64,000 bases of DNA from CAVVYV01 sp963818205 (lineage in GTDB: Bacteria; Actinomycetota; Thermoleophilia; Solirubrobacterales; 70-9): the NCBI GenBank assembly GCA_963818205.1, contig CAWFRG010000011.1:31466-95465 (forward strand), in the 5' to 3' direction. Shown here in pieces: positions 57,243 through 64,000 of this stretch. The translations under genes were made by a program, and so were the position numbers. Under the pieces are notes generated by a model. It was not told the DNA's origin and did no database searches. It worked only from the letters and a program-made list of their open reading frames with translations. Position 1 is the stretch's first letter, and every line of letters begins with the position of its first letter.

Positions 57243-57873
57243 ATGAGCACGCAGGCCGGTAACAAAGTGAATCTCTCGATGTCCGTGTCCGCCGACGGCT
57301 TCGTCGCAGGACCAACCAGGACGAGGACAATCCGCTCGGCGTCGGCGGGATCGAGCTGCACAGGTGGCACATCGATGAGGGCCCCGAGAGGCGGACCCCC
57401 CTCAACAAGCAGGTGATGTCGGAGATGATCGACGGGATCGGCGCCTTCATCATGGGGCGGAACATGTCGGCCCGATCCGCGGCGAATGGGGCGACTCGGA
57501 CTGGAAGGGCTGGTGGGGAGACGATCCGCGGTACCACGCTCCGACCTCGTCCTCACCCACTACGCCCACGATCCGATCGAGATGGAGGGAGGCACGACCT
57601 TCCACTTCGTCACCGAAGGGATCGAGTCCGCCTACAGCAGGCGAAGGCGGTCGCCGGAGGCCAGAACATCTCCATCGCCGGCGGCGCCTCATGCGCCCAG
57701 CGGCCCTCAAGGCCGGGCTGGTCGACGAGGTCGACCTCCAGGTGTCCCCGGTGATCCTCGGCGCGGGGGAGCGGCTCCTCGACGGCTTCGAGCCGGGAGA
57801 GCCGGAGCTCGAGCTGGTGCGCGTGCTCGAGGCTCCCGGCACGATCCACATCCGCTACCAGGTGGTCAAGTAG
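57243..57873 (+). CDS. RibD C-terminal/dihydrofolate reductase-like protein (frameshifted)
   Basis: CAGGAG precedes the ATG. MSTQAGNKVNLSMSVSADGF is the family start (strand 1 plus SADGF), then in shifting frames LHRWHIDEGPERRTPLNKQV, MSEMIDGIGAFIMGRNM, HYAHDPIEMEGGTTFHFVTE and KAGLVDEVDLQVSPVILGAG with LLDGFEPGEPELELVRVLEA. NADPH-dependent reductase fold; substrate unknown. Four breaks at least; restored length ~210 residues. Confidence 0.75.
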
Positions 57874-58054
57874 CACGCTCGTCCCACTCAGGAAACAGCG
57901 ACGGCGAGTTGAGCCACCCTCTGTACTCGCGTGTGTCCATCGGTTCGGCCCATAGCTGACGGAAGCGACCGATTCCTTGCACTGCCAGATAGGTCAGCGG
58001 CAACAGGGTGACCAGCGCAAGTCCGCGCTCGGTAGCGGAGACAGCGGCTTCCAT
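57866..58054 (-). CDS. Possible small membrane peptide
   Basis: 62 codons: MEAAVSATERGLALVTLLPL, TYLAVQGIGRFRQLWAEPMD, TREYRGWLNSPSLFPEWDER. One helix and a tail with a natural residue mix; no ribosome site. It could be a real small protein or the 3' piece of a lost one. Confidence 0.4.
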   Translation of the reverse strand: MEAAVSATERGLALVTLLPLTYLAVQGIGRFRQLWAEPMDTREYRGWLNSPSLFPEWDERAT

Positions 58055-58080
58055 CGAACCGGCGCTTCTCGTCCGGAGCG

Positions 58081-58485
58081 CTACTCCGACACCCCGGCGG
58101 CTTCGAGCGCTTCCTCGCGTGTCCAGTACTCGCGGCCCCGCGCAACCTTCCCGTCTCGGAGCGTGTAGAGGGCGGCGTAGGTCAGATCCGTTTCGACGCC
58201 ACTCAGCTTGGCGCGGCCGCTGATTCGGATGACAGCGACGACGTTGTCCTCGCCCGCATCGATCAGCTCGACCGGCTCGCTCGTGAAATCGTCGAAGGTC
58301 TCTTGCCAGTCCTGCAGGTAGGCGCGGATGGCCTCCTTGCCGTGGATTGGGCCGTGGTCATCGGGTGCGCCCTCTACCGCCCGGTAGTCGATGTCGTCCG
58401 CCAAGTACCCGGCCCAGGTATCCAGGTCGCCGCGGTTGAAGGCCTCAGCCGCATCGCGGACGGTCTTTACGGTCTCCTCCGACAT
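58081..58485 (-). CDS. SnoaL/NTF2-like protein, single copy
   Basis: 134 residues from the ATG at 58485. Head MSEETVKTVRDAAEAFNRGD (the most diverged head); core with TWAGYLADDIDYRAVEGAPD, DHGPIHGKEAIRAYLQDWQE and EPVELIDAGEDNVVAVIRIS; tail REEALEAAGVSE. A GTG six bases upstream is possible. The gene is flanked by a worn palindrome and, 266 bases on, a tRNA-Pro scar. Confidence 0.85.
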   Translation of the reverse strand: MSEETVKTVRDAAEAFNRGDLDTWAGYLADDIDYRAVEGAPDDHGPIHGKEAIRAYLQDWQETFDDFTSEPVELIDAGEDNVVAVIRISGRAKLSGVETDLTYAALYTLRDGKVARGREYWTREEALEAAGVSE

Positions 58486-58505
58486 CGCCACGCAGTATCT
58501 CGCGG
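58486..58505 (-). promoter_or_regulatory. Leaderless promoter of the SnoaL gene
   Basis: On the - strand CGCGAGATACTGCGTGGCGA then TG: GATACT ends eight bases before the ATG. One G is missing in a G run compared with the other three heads. Confidence 0.58.
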
Positions 58506-58511
58506 CGGAGT

Positions 58512-58531
58512 ACTGCTTTCCATGCGGAGTG
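58512..58531 (+). repeat. Worn dispersed palindrome
   Basis: TACTGCTTTCCATGCGGAGT: the left arm TACTGCTTT is identical to the copies at 35444 and 57057; the right arm has decayed. Confidence 0.4.
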
Positions 58532-58750
58532 TCTCTTTTTAAAGGGGCTGTCTCGCGCCCGGTCGCCTCAGTGCTCCCTTTCGCGAAGGCAGCACCGCGC
58601 AGCGCTCCGGGGCCAGGTTCCTTGGGATCAGAGTCTCGCCCGCCTCAGGGTTCCATTCGGGGTTCCAATCTGCACGAAACTGAGCACAACTCAGAGCAAC
58701 TGAAACCGCATGGGAATGCGGAAAAGCAAGTCCACGACACCCCCGGACAC

Positions 58751-58807
58751 TAGTAGCGCATTCGGCTGGGGGCCGAAAGGTCGCTGGTTCAAATCCAGTC
58801 GCCCCGA
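58751..58807 (+). repeat. tRNA-Pro(GGG) 3' two-thirds fragment
   Basis: + strand: TAGTAGCGCATTCGGCTGGG, then GGCCGAAAGG, the T-arm and TCGCCCCGA. It keeps the D-arm 3' side (TAGCGCA) and the whole anticodon arm, but the 5' acceptor strand and D-arm 5' side are missing. Upstream are short repeats (ACTCAGAGCAACTGAAAC, CCGCATGGGAATGCGG) that could be integrase arm sites. Confidence 0.82.
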
Positions 58808-58811
58808 CTAA

Positions 58812-58842
58812 GCCGAACCCCGCCTTGAGAGCGGGCTTCGGC
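58812..58842 (+). terminator. Hairpin after the tRNA-Pro fragment
   Basis: GCCGAACCCCGCCTTGAGAG continuing CGGGCTTCGGC: stem GCCGAA/TTCGGC with an inner CCCGC/GCGGG, then GTTTC. It looks like the native downstream terminator of a tRNA gene. Confidence 0.5.
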
Positions 58843-58919
58843 GTTTCAGGTCCATCGCCACGGTTTGTCCCGGAGGGAAGCTGTTCAGGGCGTTCCCGGT
58901 CGATCGGCCCGAGTGCAGT

Positions 58920-59252
58920 TCAGTCGGTGATTTCCCCGGAGAGCCGGCCTTCGGCCTTGTCGAGGACGCCACGCCAGTCGACGAAGAGGGGTCGGAACGT
59001 GTCTTTCAGGATCAGCGCCTCCACTGTCCACTCCTGGCCGAGCTGCTGCATGACCTCATCGAATCTCGCTCGCGAGTCAAGTGTGTTGATCCACCAGACC
59101 ACCTGAAGAACCGGAGGGGTGGATCCGGAGACGATGCCAAACGTGTCGATCCCCTGCTCCCGCCAAGCCCGGGCGACGCTCTGAAGTTCCCGTTCGAACA
59201 TCGCGACCAGCTCATCCTCCTCGTCCATCGTTTCCAAGTCTTCCACGTCCAA
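58920..59252 (-). CDS. Hypothetical protein
   Basis: 110 residues, frame intact: DEEDELVAMFERELQSVARA, WREQGIDTFGIVSGSTPPVL, QVVWWINTLDSRARFDEVMQ, EWTVEALILKDTFRPLFVDW. Natural coding pattern, acidic, no known family. It may start at the second Met (residue 9). Confidence 0.6.
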   Translation of the reverse strand: MDVEDLETMDEEDELVAMFERELQSVARAWREQGIDTFGIVSGSTPPVLQVVWWINTLDSRARFDEVMQQLGQEWTVEALILKDTFRPLFVDWRGVLDKAEGRLSGEITD

Positions 59253-59271
59253 GTCATGCCGGGGGATCGCG

Positions 59272-60622
59272 ATGCTCGGGGGGCCCGGTGAGGTATCAGC
59301 TAGCCCACCAGCCTCAAGAGTCCTAGAAACGGCCTGCTACATTCGTGGCCCGCTGCAATCAGCGGCTCGAGCGAGGAGGCGATTGCCCCCGCAATCCGAT
59401 TCCGCGACCTTCGAGACCCTGCCTTCCGGGGGCCGAGTGCACGTCCTCGGCGCAGGACCCGTCGGTCTCCTGCTGACCGCATTGCTTCAGTCGATGGAGG
59501 GTCTCTCCGTGCGCCTCTATGAGAAGCGTCGCGAGTACACGCGTACCCGGATGGTCCAGCTCGAGTCGTACCTCGTGGCGGATTCAGTCGAGAGCTACCG
59601 CACCGACTACATCGATGGAGAGAACATCAAGGCCGTCTTCGATCCACCGGAGCTCGACGAGGGCCTCGCGTTCAGACAGTCCATTCCTTCGGACCTGATG
59701 GCACTTCTTCGCGATTGGGAACAGGGGTTCTGCCCGCTCAACGACATCGAGCGTTCCCTCAGCGATCTGATCGATGCGCGCGGGTCGAATTCGGTGCAGC
59801 GCACCTCAGCCGTCGTCACGGCGCAGGACGCGATGGCGATGCTCGAGCCGGGAGACATCCTGATCGACTGCACGGGCGGCAGGTCGTGCTTCGAGATCAC
59901 TTAATGCCCGGCTCCGTCGGAGTTGATGGCGCGAACACGCTCAAGATCCGGCTCGAATACGCCCTCGTCATCACCTTCCTGTACGGCCAGCAATACGACT
60001 GCAACGAGTACTGCAAGTACTACAAGAACGTCGAGAACGCGCACTACAAGTTCATTCCAATGGTCCACCGCACACACTACGACGGCAACATCAGCCACGT
60101 GACGGGCATCGTCAACATCACTGCCGAGGACTATGAGGCGATGCCGTCCCGATTCGACGGTCAGTGGCTTCGCAGCAACTCCCCCGGCGTGGCCGAGTCG
60201 ATGGACCGTTTCATCGACAAGGTCAAGCAGGAAACCCATGGCGAGATACTCGGCGACCTGGACGTTGTCCGGATACCCCTGGATCTGTACCGGGCTCGCA
60301 GTGCGACCAGCCGGCAGTGGCGTACAGCAGGGCCCGGCGACCACCCGTTCGGCAGTTCGCCGGTGTTCCTGGCCGGCGATTCGGCCATTGGCTCCCCGTA
60401 CTTTCAGTCGATTTCGCTGGGGTTCAGTGTGCGATGTTCCTGGCGGGACTAATCGCGCAGCGTGACCTGCCACTCAGAGACGTGTTTGATCGCTATGAGC
60501 TGTACATGTACAAGCAGTGGCTTCGCGTCTACATGCGCAGCAAGATGATCAAGCACAACAAGGATCTGTTCGAGTGCGTCGATGACCCGTTCGCGCTGCT
60601 GGACAAGCTGCATATTTACTAG
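59272..60622 (+). CDS. FAD-dependent monooxygenase-like protein (two frameshifts)
   Basis: About 450 residues. Dinucleotide motif GRVHVLGAGPVGLLLTALLQ near residue 57, then RLYEKRREYTRTRMVQLESY, FCPLNDIERSLSDLIDARGS and DILIDCTGGRSCFEIT. After a break near 59900 the protein is unusually Tyr/Asn/Cys-rich (YGQQYDCNEYCKYYKNVENA, HRTHYDGNISHVTGIVNITA); then FLAGDSAIGSPYFQSISLGF is the FAD-ribityl GD motif, and after a break near 60430 ECAMFLAGLIAQRDLPLRDV, ending LLDKLHIY. It lies between two tRNA-Pro scars and its composition differs from the neighbours, so it is likely island cargo. Start uncertain. Confidence 0.75.
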
Positions 60623-60760
60623 TGGCCCGTTACGGGCGCGACAGCGCGCCGTGGTACCGCTTTGGTACCGAACGTATCGTCCGATGCGTCCATAGCGTCC
60701 TTGAACGTGGACACATGGGACGCGGGGGACGCCTCGGGACACATCGACACCGATTGCCCC

Positions 60761-60841
60761 TCGGCTGGGGGCCGAAAGGTCGCTGGTTCAAATTCCTCGG
60801 CTGGGGGCCGAAAGGTGGCGGTCCAAATCCAGTCGCCCCGA
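60761..60841 (+). repeat. Two tRNA-Pro(GGG) 3'-half fragments in tandem
   Basis: Copy 1 (60761-60794) runs TCGGCTGGGGGCCGAAAGGT CGCTGG TTCAAATT and stops in the T-arm. Copy 2 (60796-60841) starts again CTCGGCTGGGGGCCGAAAGG and goes on through a worn T-arm (GGCGGTCCAAATCCAG) to TCGCCCCGA. A head-to-tail pair of the same half is what two successive integrations at one site would leave. Confidence 0.85.
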
Positions 60842-60843
60842 CT

Positions 60844-60870
60844 GAAACCCCTGCTAAGGCAGGGGTTTTG
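60844..60870 (+). terminator. Intrinsic terminator after the tandem fragments
   Basis: AAACCCCTGCTAAGGCAGGG then GTTTTG: ten-base stem AAACCCCTGC/GCAGGGGTTT with a four-base loop and T-run. Works on both strands. Confidence 0.75.
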
Positions 60871-60938
60871 TGTTGCCTGTCGGGGACCAAGCTTGGCGGC
60901 GGGGAACAAACGCCCCTCGGCACGCCCGTCACTCGTCC

Positions 60939-61418
60939 CTAGCCCGGCAGATCCTCGGGCCGCTTCTTGGCGAGTCTGCCCTCGAGCAGTCCCGTGGACT
61001 GGCCGACCTCGATCAGGTAGCCGTCGGGGTCCCGCATGTAGCAGCGAATCTCTGCACCGCGATCGATCGGCGGCGTCAGAAACTCGGCCCCTCTCGAGCT
61101 CCACTCCTCGTAGCACGCCTGGATGTCGGCTACGCGCAGGTTCATGAAGGTGGAGAGCGTGTTGTCAAACTCGTAGTCGACTACCGAGATGTCCGGCTTG
61201 TCGGGGGTGGGGCCACCGCCCGGGTTCATGATCACCCACGAGTTGGAGAGCTTGACCATGCACGGGTTCTCCTCCAGCACAACCTGGCCGCCGAGCACCT
61301 CGGAGTAGAAGGCACGGGACCGAGCAACGCTTCGCACAGTGATGAACAGCGTGACGAGGAAGCCCTCGCTCGGCGCGGGCAGGTTTTCGAAGTCGATGTA
61401 TGGCGTTTGCTTGGTCAC
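60939..61418 (-). CDS. VOC-family (glyoxalase/dioxygenase-fold) protein
   Basis: 159 residues, intact: LVTLFITVRSVARSRAFYSE, VLGGQVVLEENPCMVKLSNS, PDISVVDYEFDNTLSTFMNL and IRCYMRDPDGYLIEVGQST. Two beta-alpha-beta-beta-beta modules; the closing DPDGYLIEVGQ carries the usual metal Glu, while the first metal site is unclear. Substrate unknown. Confidence 0.9.
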   Translation of the reverse strand: MTKQTPYIDFENLPAPSEGFLVTLFITVRSVARSRAFYSEVLGGQVVLEENPCMVKLSNSWVIMNPGGGPTPDKPDISVVDYEFDNTLSTFMNLRVADIQACYEEWSSRGAEFLTPPIDRGAEIRCYMRDPDGYLIEVGQSTGLLEGRLAKKRPEDLPG

Positions 61419-61640
61419 GGTTACCTCCTTGCCGAAGCTGCGTCCGGGCTCTGAATTGCGGTGGTCATGACTGCATTGTTCGCCACGGCGAGATGAGCCG
61501 TCCTAGTCCGTATCGGAAAGCGGTCTGCCAGCGAGGCGAGAGTTCCCAGGCATGGGTCGCCGTGCCTAGGGATCGGGTCTTAGGCCGCGAATCGCCCGCC
61601 GTGTCGCGGTTTGTCGCCGTCTGACGGGAGACTCTGAAAG

Positions 61641-61683
61641 TCGGGGCGACTGGATTTAAACCAGCGACCTTTCGGTCCCCAGA
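61641..61683 (-). repeat. tRNA-Pro 3'-half fragment
   Basis: - strand: GGGGACCGAAAGGTCGCTGG then TTTAAAT-CCAG and TCGCCCCGA. T-loop and anticodon arm each carry a substitution. It lies 110 bases downstream of the intact tRNA-Pro in the same orientation. Confidence 0.8.
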
Positions 61684-61792
61684 TCAGCGCTTCGAACGCT
61701 TGGTACCACGGCTGGTACCACGGCCTCCGCGACGGGGTCCACCGGGGCGATCAAGGTGCCGAAATCCCGTTCCGGAAGCCGGATCTCGCTAG

Positions 61793-61865
61793 TCGGGGCG
61801 ACTGGATTTGAACCAGCGACCTTCGGCCCCCAGCCGAATGCGCTACCAGACTGCGCCACGCCCCG
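61793..61865 (-). tRNA. tRNA-Pro (GGG), intact
   Basis: - strand CGGGGCG acceptor, D-arm TGGCGCAGTCTGGTAGCGCA, anticodon stem TTCGG/CCGAA with loop CTGGGGG (anticodon GGG), T-arm CTGG-TTCAAAT-CCAG and acceptor CGCCCCG plus A. 73 bases, CCA not encoded. The variable region has one A fewer (GAAGG) than all the fragments (GAAAGG), so one base may be missing here. It is the likely parent of the fragments at 39713, 49412, 58751, 60761 and 61641. Confidence 0.93.
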
Positions 61866-61926
61866 ATGTATGCGGCGGCTCCGGGGATCCGCCTATGTGG
61901 AGGCATCTTCCCACGCGCGGATGCCA

Positions 61927-61998
61927 AGCGGGCGACGGGGCTCGAACCCGTTCTTTGAGCTTGGAAGGCTCACGTGCAGCCGTTAACACCTCGCCCGC
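61927..61998 (-). tRNA. tRNA-Gly (TCC)
   Basis: - strand acceptor GCGGGCG, D-arm AGGTGTTAACGGCTGCACGT, anticodon arm GAGCC-TTCCAAG-CTC with anticodon TCC, T-arm ACGGG-TTCGAGC-CCCGT and acceptor CGCCCGC plus T. 72 bases. 61 bases upstream of tRNA-Pro on the same strand, so they may be co-transcribed. Confidence 0.92.
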
Positions 61999-62169
61999 GC
62001 GGGGTCGATTATAGGTTCGGCCGAATCATGGGCAGGATGGTTCGCGTCCGCACGGACCGGACGCTACGGTTCCCCGCCTCGCTGTTTCAGGAGCCGAAAC
62101 TCCCCCCTTGGGGGGTGGTTCTAGCTGCAGGGCAGTCCCCTCACTGCCGATGAATCCCGCTCGACTCGC

Positions 62170-63909
62170 ATGAGCCCACCTTCGACTCAAAGAACGATCA
62201 GCCAGCCTCGCCGTCCACTGGTGGTGTCGGTCGCAATCTTGGCCCTGGCCGGCGCCCTCACCCTGGGGCTCGCGACCCGGGACGCCGAGGGCGCCTCGCC
62301 GACGAACGTCATCTTCATCCTCACTGACGATCAGACAGCCGGCGAGCTGGCGGTAATGCCGAATACCCAGGCCCTGATCGGCAGCCAGGGGGCGACCTTC
62401 CGGAGGGCATATGCCTCCTATCCGCTCTGCTGCCCGTCGCGGGCGACGCTGCTCAGCGGCCAGTACATGCACAACCACGGCATCCGGGGCAACCTCCCGC
62501 CGTTTGGCGGCTGGGAGAACTTCAAGCCCCACGAGCCCGACGCGCTGCCGGTCTGGACCAAGGACAGCGGCTACTACAACATCCAGATCGGCAAATACAT
62601 GAACGGCTATGGGCCGACCGCATCCGACCCCGCACCGGTTCCGGACGGCTGGGACGAGTGGTACGGGAAGGTCTCCGAGGCCTCCGTCTACTTCAACTAC
62701 AACCTGCTCGAAAAGACCGGGCCGAGCGACGGCCCCGAGGTGAAGTTCTACGGCGGCGGCCCGAGCGACTACCAGACCGACGTCTTGGGGCAGAAGGCCA
62801 GGGAATTCATCGACGGCCTCGACGGCTCACAGGAGCCGTTCATGATGAACCTCTGGTTCAACGCCCCCCACGGCCCGTTCGAGCCGGCTCCTCGCCACCT
62901 ATTCACCCTCGCGGGCACCGGCCTCCCGAAGGTGCCGGGCTTCAACGAGAAGAACATCTCCGACAAGCCAAGGTGGCTGCAGAAGCAGGCCCGCAAAAGG
63001 TTCGGCAAGGGCCTGAAGCGGACGATCACCAGCGAGCGGCTCCGGCGAGTGGAGCAGCTGCTCTCGGTCGACGAGGCGGTTCGGAGGCTCTTCGATTCGC
63101 TCACCGAGGCGGGGATCCTCGACGACACCTACGTCATCTTCGCCTCCGACAACGGCTTCTTCCGCGGTGAGCACCGAATCGCGGGCGGCAAGTACCTGCC
63201 ATATGACCCCTCCTCGAAGGTCCCTCTGCTGATCCGGGGGCCGGGGATTCCCGCCGGCACGGTCAGCGATGAGCTCGTCTCGCTTACGGACCTGCCGGAG
63301 ACGATCGTGGAGATCGCGGGCTCGCCCGACCCCTCGCTCGACGGCCGCTCCCTGCTTCCCTACGCCCAGAACCCGGCGGCGCGCTCGGCCCGCCCGATCC
63401 TGCTCGAGGCCGATACGGGCCCCGGTCGCGGCAATGCCGGGCCCGACGCCGCCTCGTCAGCGACCCTCGCGCACACCGCCGTCGCCAAGGCGAGGCTCGC
63501 CGGCAGGAAGGGAGTCAAGAACCTCGACCAGGAGAAGGACCCGATCAAGTCGCTGAAATCCGCCGCCAACGGGAACTTCGCCCCCGCCTACAAGGCAATC
63601 CGCACCGACCGCTACCTCTACGTCCTCTACGCCAACGGGCAGACCGAGCTCTACGACATGCTCTACGACCCGGCGCAGCTCCGCTCGTTGGCGGCCGACC
63701 GGCGGTTCAAGCCGGTGCGCAACTACCTCTTCAATGCGCTCGTCTCGCTCGCCACCTGCGCCGGCGCCGAGCTGCCGCGCCGACCTCCCTCCCGAGCCGC
63801 TGCCCCTGAAGCGCAAGCCGGGGGCGAAGAAGCAGGGCGCGAAGCCGAAAGTCGCGGCCCTAGCCCCGGCTACGATCCGAGGCGATGGGGCACTGGCCAA
63901 ATTGGCTAA
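62170..63909 (+). CDS. Secreted or membrane-anchored sulfatase (3' end frameshifted)
   Basis: ~530-560 residues. N-terminal signal/anchor (PLVVSVAILALAGALTLGLA); metal site NVIFILTDDQTAGELAVMPN; formylglycine motif SYPLCCPSRATLLSGQYMHN (CxPSR); NHGIRGNLPP; MNLWFNAPHGPFEPAPRHLF; FASDNGFFRGEHRI; LRSLAADRRFKPVRNYL near the end. The Cys must be converted to formylglycine by an FGE elsewhere. Near 63770 the frame shifts: the other frame gives ECRADLPPEPLPLKRKPG and a Lys-rich tail. The listed end overlaps a tRNA, so the true stop is probably earlier. Confidence 0.88.
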   Translation: MSPPSTQRTISQPRRPLVVSVAILALAGALTLGLATRDAEGASPTNVIFILTDDQTAGELAVMPNTQALIGSQGATFRRAYASYPLCCPSRATLLSGQYMHNHGIRGNLPPFGGWENFKPHEPDALPVWTKDSGYYNIQIGKYMNGYGPTASDPAPVPDGWDEWYGKVSEASVYFNYNLLEKTGPSDGPEVKFYGGGPSDYQTDVLGQKAREFIDGLDGSQEPFMMNLWFNAPHGPFEPAPRHLFTLAGTGLPKVPGFNEKNISDKPRWLQKQARKRFGKGLKRTITSERLRRVEQLLSVDEAVRRLFDSLTEAGILDDTYVIFASDNGFFRGEHRIAGGKYLPYDPSSKVPLLIRGPGIPAGTVSDELVSLTDLPETIVEIAGSPDPSLDGRSLLPYAQNPAARSARPILLEADTGPGRGNAGPDAASSATLAHTAVAKARLAGRKGVKNLDQEKDPIKSLKSAANGNFAPAYKAIRTDRYLYVLYANGQTELYDMLYDPAQLRSLAADRRFKPVRNYLFNALVSLATCAGAELPRRPPSRAAAPEAQAGGEEAGREAESRGPSPGYDPRRWGTGQIG

Positions 63910-63960
63910 GGCACCGGCCTCCAAAGTCGGCGATTCCAGGTTCGAGTCCTGGGTGCCCCG
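63887..63960 (+). tRNA. tRNA-Trp (CCA)-like
   Basis: Acceptor GGGGCAC/GTGCCCC, D-arm GCC/GGC with loop AAATTGGCTAA, anticodon arm CCGGC-CTCCAAA-GTCGG with anticodon CCA, variable CGATT, T-arm CCAGG-TTCGAGT-CCTGG, discriminator G. 74 bases, all stems pair. The D-loop is longer than in standard tRNA-Trp, hence some doubt about identity. It overlaps the nominal 3' end of the sulfatase frame. Confidence 0.78.
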
Positions 63961-64000
63961 CTTCGACGACCGCTGACCTGGGCCCGTTCCCTAGCCCTGG

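Overview
This window is high-GC actinobacterial DNA. The gene style points to class Thermoleophilia (Solirubrobacterales or Gaiellales): a form I CO dehydrogenase locus, many SnoaL/NTF2 proteins with MSEENVE heads and EALEAAGL tails, SHOCT proteins, and surface-protein domains ending in YTPTGG-type repeats. The taxon is inferred from gene style; no 16S gene is present. A strong technical signal overlays everything: very many genes are split by single-base indels, usually in G/C runs, while codon use and motifs stay intact on both sides. Spans below are the reconstructed full genes, and breaks are noted. Most are probably sequencing errors rather than decay.

Region 1 (1-14.1 kb) is a CO-oxidation island. 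Molybdate uptake (modB, modC) on the + strand converges on a long - strand operon. Read from its promoter end it holds coxG, five tiny single-pass membrane proteins, coxM-coxS-coxL, coxE (VWA), a stand-alone CoxL-like domain, an XdhC-YHS fusion, a MocA-like nucleotidyltransferase, coxD (MoxR AAA+), a second XdhC and moaA. CoxL carries AYRCSFR, the form I signature with the Cu-binding cysteine. Mo uptake, molybdopterin synthesis, cytidylylation, cofactor insertion and a probable quinone-linked membrane module are thus together.

Region 2 (14.2-32.1 kb) is mixed metabolism and stress: YceI, a GH65 phosphorylase with beta-phosphoglucomutase, an NhaA-DsbA fusion, a hydroxyisobutyrate-type dehydrogenase, an ArsR/AHSA1 divergent pair leading into a DUF899-DUF2182-DUF899 cluster, MsrA, a TlpA-like protein, a SHOCT membrane protein and a cNMP/glutaredoxin-like/thioredoxin-reductase-like fusion.

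Region 3 (32.1-39.8 kb) is accessory: two tandem arrays of SnoaL-like genes (four and three copies) with near-identical heads and tails, bordered by a ~36-bp direct repeat, HNH endonuclease remnants, duplicated small-gene scraps and dispersed hairpins based on CTGCTTT...AAAGCAG. Array heads appear to be transcribed from leaderless promoters.

Region 4 (39.7-62 kb) has a better ordered block (DUF2252, DAG kinase, amphi-Trp, PAP2, CPA1 antiporter, AI-2E transporter, metallo-hydrolase, holin/phosphatase fusion, aquaporin, phospholipase C-type phosphoesterase, SulP), then gene-poor DNA with broken surface-protein genes. It is punctuated by at least six copies of the 3' half of tRNA-Pro(GGG); an intact tRNA-Pro(GGG) and a tRNA-Gly(TCC) lie at 61.8-62.0 kb. 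I read these as scars of repeated integration at the tRNA-Pro locus. The window closes with a sulfatase and a tRNA-Trp-like gene.
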